7,221 nt of DNA from Defluviitaleaceae bacterium. Its GTDB lineage: Bacteria; Bacillota_A; Clostridia; Lachnospirales; WQUN01. Of the stretch, positions 6,857-7,221 are shown in pieces. Numbering within the stretch: position 1 is the first letter of the stretch; every line of letters begins with the position of its first letter. The DNA lies in NCBI GenBank assembly GCA_009779525.1, contig WREB01000058.1:1-7221 (forward strand), given 5' to 3'. The position numbers and the translations under genes are program-made. The notes beneath the pieces are model-generated. The model was given only the letters and a program-made list of their open reading frames with translations, was not told the origin of the DNA and searched no databases.

Positions 6857-6871
6857 TGGAAAATGTTACCA
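6857..6871. promoter_or_regulatory. Operator-like imperfect palindrome TGGAAAATGTTACCA
   Basis: The 15-mer TGGAAAATGTTACCA has arms of the form TGGnAA and TTnCCA, with 5 of 7 symmetric pairs. It begins five bases after the TATAAT at 6847-6852 and covers the expected start point, the classic position for a repressor. TGGnAA/TTnCCA arms resemble LacI- or GntR-type operators of sugar genes, but the centre is not the LacI-type CG, so the regulator family is a guess. Confidence 0.3.
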
Positions 6872-6926
6872 TGCGCGGAAGGATTCCGGTAATAATTTAT
6901 GGCTATAATCGAACGCTACACAAACC

Positions 6927-6937
6927 ATATCGGATAT
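6927..6937. promoter_or_regulatory. Small perfect palindrome ATATC-G-GATAT upstream of a promoter
   Basis: ATATC (6927-6931) and GATAT (6933-6937) are exact reverse complements around one central base. The centre lies about 49 bases upstream of the start point predicted for the promoter at 6946-6974, a common position for an activator site. Arms of five bases are short enough to arise by chance. Confidence 0.22.
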
Positions 6938-6945
6938 CTCAAATG

Positions 6946-6974
6946 TTGCCGGGGCCGCCCGCGGACTATATAAT
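6946..6974 (+). promoter_or_regulatory. Probable sigma-70-type promoter of the small-peptide/uxaB-like unit
   Basis: TTGCCG (6946-6951, four of six -35 matches) and a perfect TATAAT (6969-6974) are separated by the optimal 17 bases. The start point would be near 6981. The leader of about 34 bases ends in GGAGG (7005-7009), five bases before the ATG at 7015. This favours 7015 over the in-frame upstream ATG codons as the real start of the peptide gene. Confidence 0.6.
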
Positions 6975-7014
6975 TACGCGATACGGCATGATCGTATTAA
7001 AAACGGAGGCTCCA

Positions 7015-7122
7015 ATGGAAATAGCGGGCATTGTTTTGGGATGCGCGCTTAGCGTGGCAGCGCTCGTCTGCGGCGTATGCCGTCGGAAGCTCCGTAAAAT
7101 TTACGAACCGCAAATAAAATAA
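7015..7122 (+). CDS. 35-residue single-pass membrane peptide (hypothetical)
   Basis: The ATG follows GGAGG (7005-7009) with five bases between, one of the best ribosome binding sites in the window. Residues about 3-22 (IAGIVLGCALSVAALVCGVC) are a continuous hydrophobic helix. The tail begins RRKLRK, so the positive-inside rule predicts the C-terminus in the cytoplasm. Three Cys lie in or at the edge of the membrane segment (10, 19, 22). The frame stays open upstream to 6781, so longer versions starting at ATG 6871 (84 residues) or 6988 are possible, but neither has a comparable ribosome binding site and the promoter at 6946-6974 lies inside the longest one. It is 41 bases upstream of the uxaB-like gene and probably co-transcribed. 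I recognise no family; a small partner of a membrane protein is possible. Confidence 0.6.
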   Translation: MEIAGIVLGCALSVAALVCGVCRRKLRKIYEPQIK

Positions 7123-7163
7123 TTTGCTCGCGTTAAGCCTATAAAATTTCTGGAGGCGATACG

Positions 7164-7221
7164 ATGGCGGAAAACATACCGATAAAAATGCTTCAATACG
7201 GCGAAGGAAATTTTTTACGCG
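7164..7221 (+). CDS. uxaB: Tagaturonate reductase (altronate oxidoreductase)-like, N-terminus only
   Basis: Only 19 codons are visible before the window ends. The ATG is preceded by GGAGG (7152-7156) at seven bases. The peptide contains IKMLQYGEGNFLR, which matches the N-terminal dinucleotide-binding element (VLQFGEGNFLR-like) of UxaB and its relatives in the mannitol dehydrogenase superfamily. UxaB reduces D-tagaturonate to D-altronate with NADH in the isomerase pathway of galacturonate breakdown. The LQ(F/Y)GEGNFLR form favours UxaB over mannitol-1-phosphate dehydrogenase (HFGAGNIGRGF) or mannitol and fructuronate reductases (HLGVGxFHRAH). The exact substrate remains uncertain with so little sequence. 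Confidence 0.72.
   Translation, partial: MAENIPIKMLQYGEGNFLR

Noticed and set aside
7015..7074. Lipobox (VLGC) in the small membrane peptide
   Set aside because: The peptide is only 35 residues, has no basic N-terminus, and carries its positive charges after the helix, so a lipoprotein signal peptide is unlikely.
6781..7122. Full 113-codon version of the rightward small ORF starting at TTG 6781
   Set aside because: The upstream part crosses promoter-like elements, has no ribosome binding site at its TTG and overlaps the leftward leader ORF. The GGAGG-preceded ATG at 7015 is a far better start.
7124..7145. TTGCTC and TATAAA before the uxaB-like gene as a separate promoter
   Set aside because: The spacing is only 10 bases, too short for sigma-70-type recognition.

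Overview
This is a GC-rich bacterial window. Most third codon positions are G or C, yet ATA (Ile), AGG (Arg) and AAA codons are also used freely. GGAGG-type ribosome binding sites and TATAAT-type -10 boxes are present. There is no rRNA, tRNA, CRISPR array or insertion sequence. The gene content (a beta-helix protein, a Gfo/Idh/MocA oxidoreductase, a COG3044 ABC-class ATPase, a P2-type Ca2+ pump and the start of a tagaturonate-reductase-like enzyme) fits a carbohydrate-using anaerobe. A Clostridia-like member of Bacillota is possible, but the sequence here does not settle the lineage.

Layout. From 1 to 1000 (+) lies the 3' part of a right-handed parallel beta-helix protein. Its 5' end is outside the window. 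It converges, with only 12 bases between the stop codons, on a leftward block: a P-type Ca2+-ATPase (1013-3658, TTG start), a Gfo/Idh/MocA oxidoreductase (3683-4723) and an ABC-class ATPase of the COG3044/PF09818 family (4761-6680). The oxidoreductase and the pump are 24 bases apart and probably co-transcribed from a perfect extended -10 promoter next to the end of the ATPase gene.

The region 6681-7014 is the main regulatory region. Leftward, it holds a 20-codon leader ORF with its own Shine-Dalgarno (SD) site, then a clean intrinsic terminator that ends only about 26 bases before the COG3044 ATPase start codon. This looks like a transcription attenuator or a tiny gene with its own terminator. 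Rightward, it holds three TATAAT hexamers, two of them in plausible promoters, and two palindromes placed where operators would sit.

From 7015 rightward are a 35-residue single-pass membrane peptide and the first 19 codons of a UxaB-like tagaturonate reductase, each with a GGAGG ribosome binding site. Hexuronate breakdown (UxaB) and a pectin-lyase-like beta-helix fold in one window suggest a pectin or uronate theme, but the two genes are about 6 kb apart and in different transcription units, so the link is only an inference. I found no clear defence, mobile or secretion system. The least explained part is the attenuator-like leader in front of the COG3044 ATPase.
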